Both the position numbers and the translations under genes were made by a program. Of a DNA stretch of 6,123 bases, positions 6,122 through 6,123 are shown in pieces. This DNA comes from Chloroflexota bacterium (lineage in GTDB: Bacteria > Chloroflexota > Ktedonobacteria > Ktedonobacterales > Ktedonobacteraceae), in assembly GCA_005879655.1 (NCBI GenBank), contig VBJK01000465.1, forward strand, positions 8,504 through 14,626, written 5' to 3'. Under the pieces are notes generated by a model. It was not told the DNA's origin. It did no database searches and saw nothing but the letters and a program-made list of their open reading frames with translations. The first letter of the stretch is position 1. Each line of letters opens with the position of its first letter.

Positions 6122-6123
6122 TG

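Overview
The window looks bacterial, of intermediate GC, with compact leftward genes and an AT-richer intergenic gap. Everything I can support as coding lies on the minus strand. The organism cannot be named from sequence alone. A membrane-bound Pls/PosA-type non-ribosomal peptide synthetase (NRPS), a bacterial PanD and mixed codon usage would fit a large-genome soil bacterium such as an actinomycete or a Ktedonobacteria-type Chloroflexota, but that is a weak inference.

Layout, read leftward from the right edge. (1) 6121-5882 is the C-terminal end of an unrecognised gene, closed by a hairpin over its stop codon. (2) About 200 bases of spacer carry a possible -10 element. (3) 5683-5264 is panD, aspartate 1-decarboxylase, complete and with every catalytic residue I checked, followed at once by hairpins that may end its transcript. 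(4) An AT-rich gap of about 850 bases (4409-5263) has no convincing gene. Its left end holds nested inverted repeats that would form a structured 5' leader for the next gene. (5) 4408-1 is one uninterrupted reading frame of 1469 codons that runs off the left edge. It encodes a single-module NRPS-like enzyme: a repeat-built acidic N-terminal extension, an adenylation domain, a carrier domain, then three copies of a [membrane segments + left-handed beta-helix] unit. This is the architecture of the Pls family, which makes poly-amino acids such as epsilon-poly-L-lysine without classical condensation domains. The frame probably ends only a few codons beyond the window.

How the genes may work together: the NRPS would activate one amino acid, load it on its own carrier and polymerise or transfer it at the membrane. 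The readable specificity pocket keeps the alpha-amino-binding Asp and has a Glu in the pocket, which suits a basic alpha-amino acid better than beta-alanine. PanD supplies beta-alanine for pantothenate and so, indirectly, the phosphopantetheine arm of the carrier. That link may be mere adjacency, because the 855-base gap and the hairpins after panD argue against one operon.

The points most worth a second look are the poly-amino-acid synthase and its pocket, the structured leader, and the roughly 102-bp degenerate repeats that build the N-terminal extension and reach back into the 5' untranslated region.
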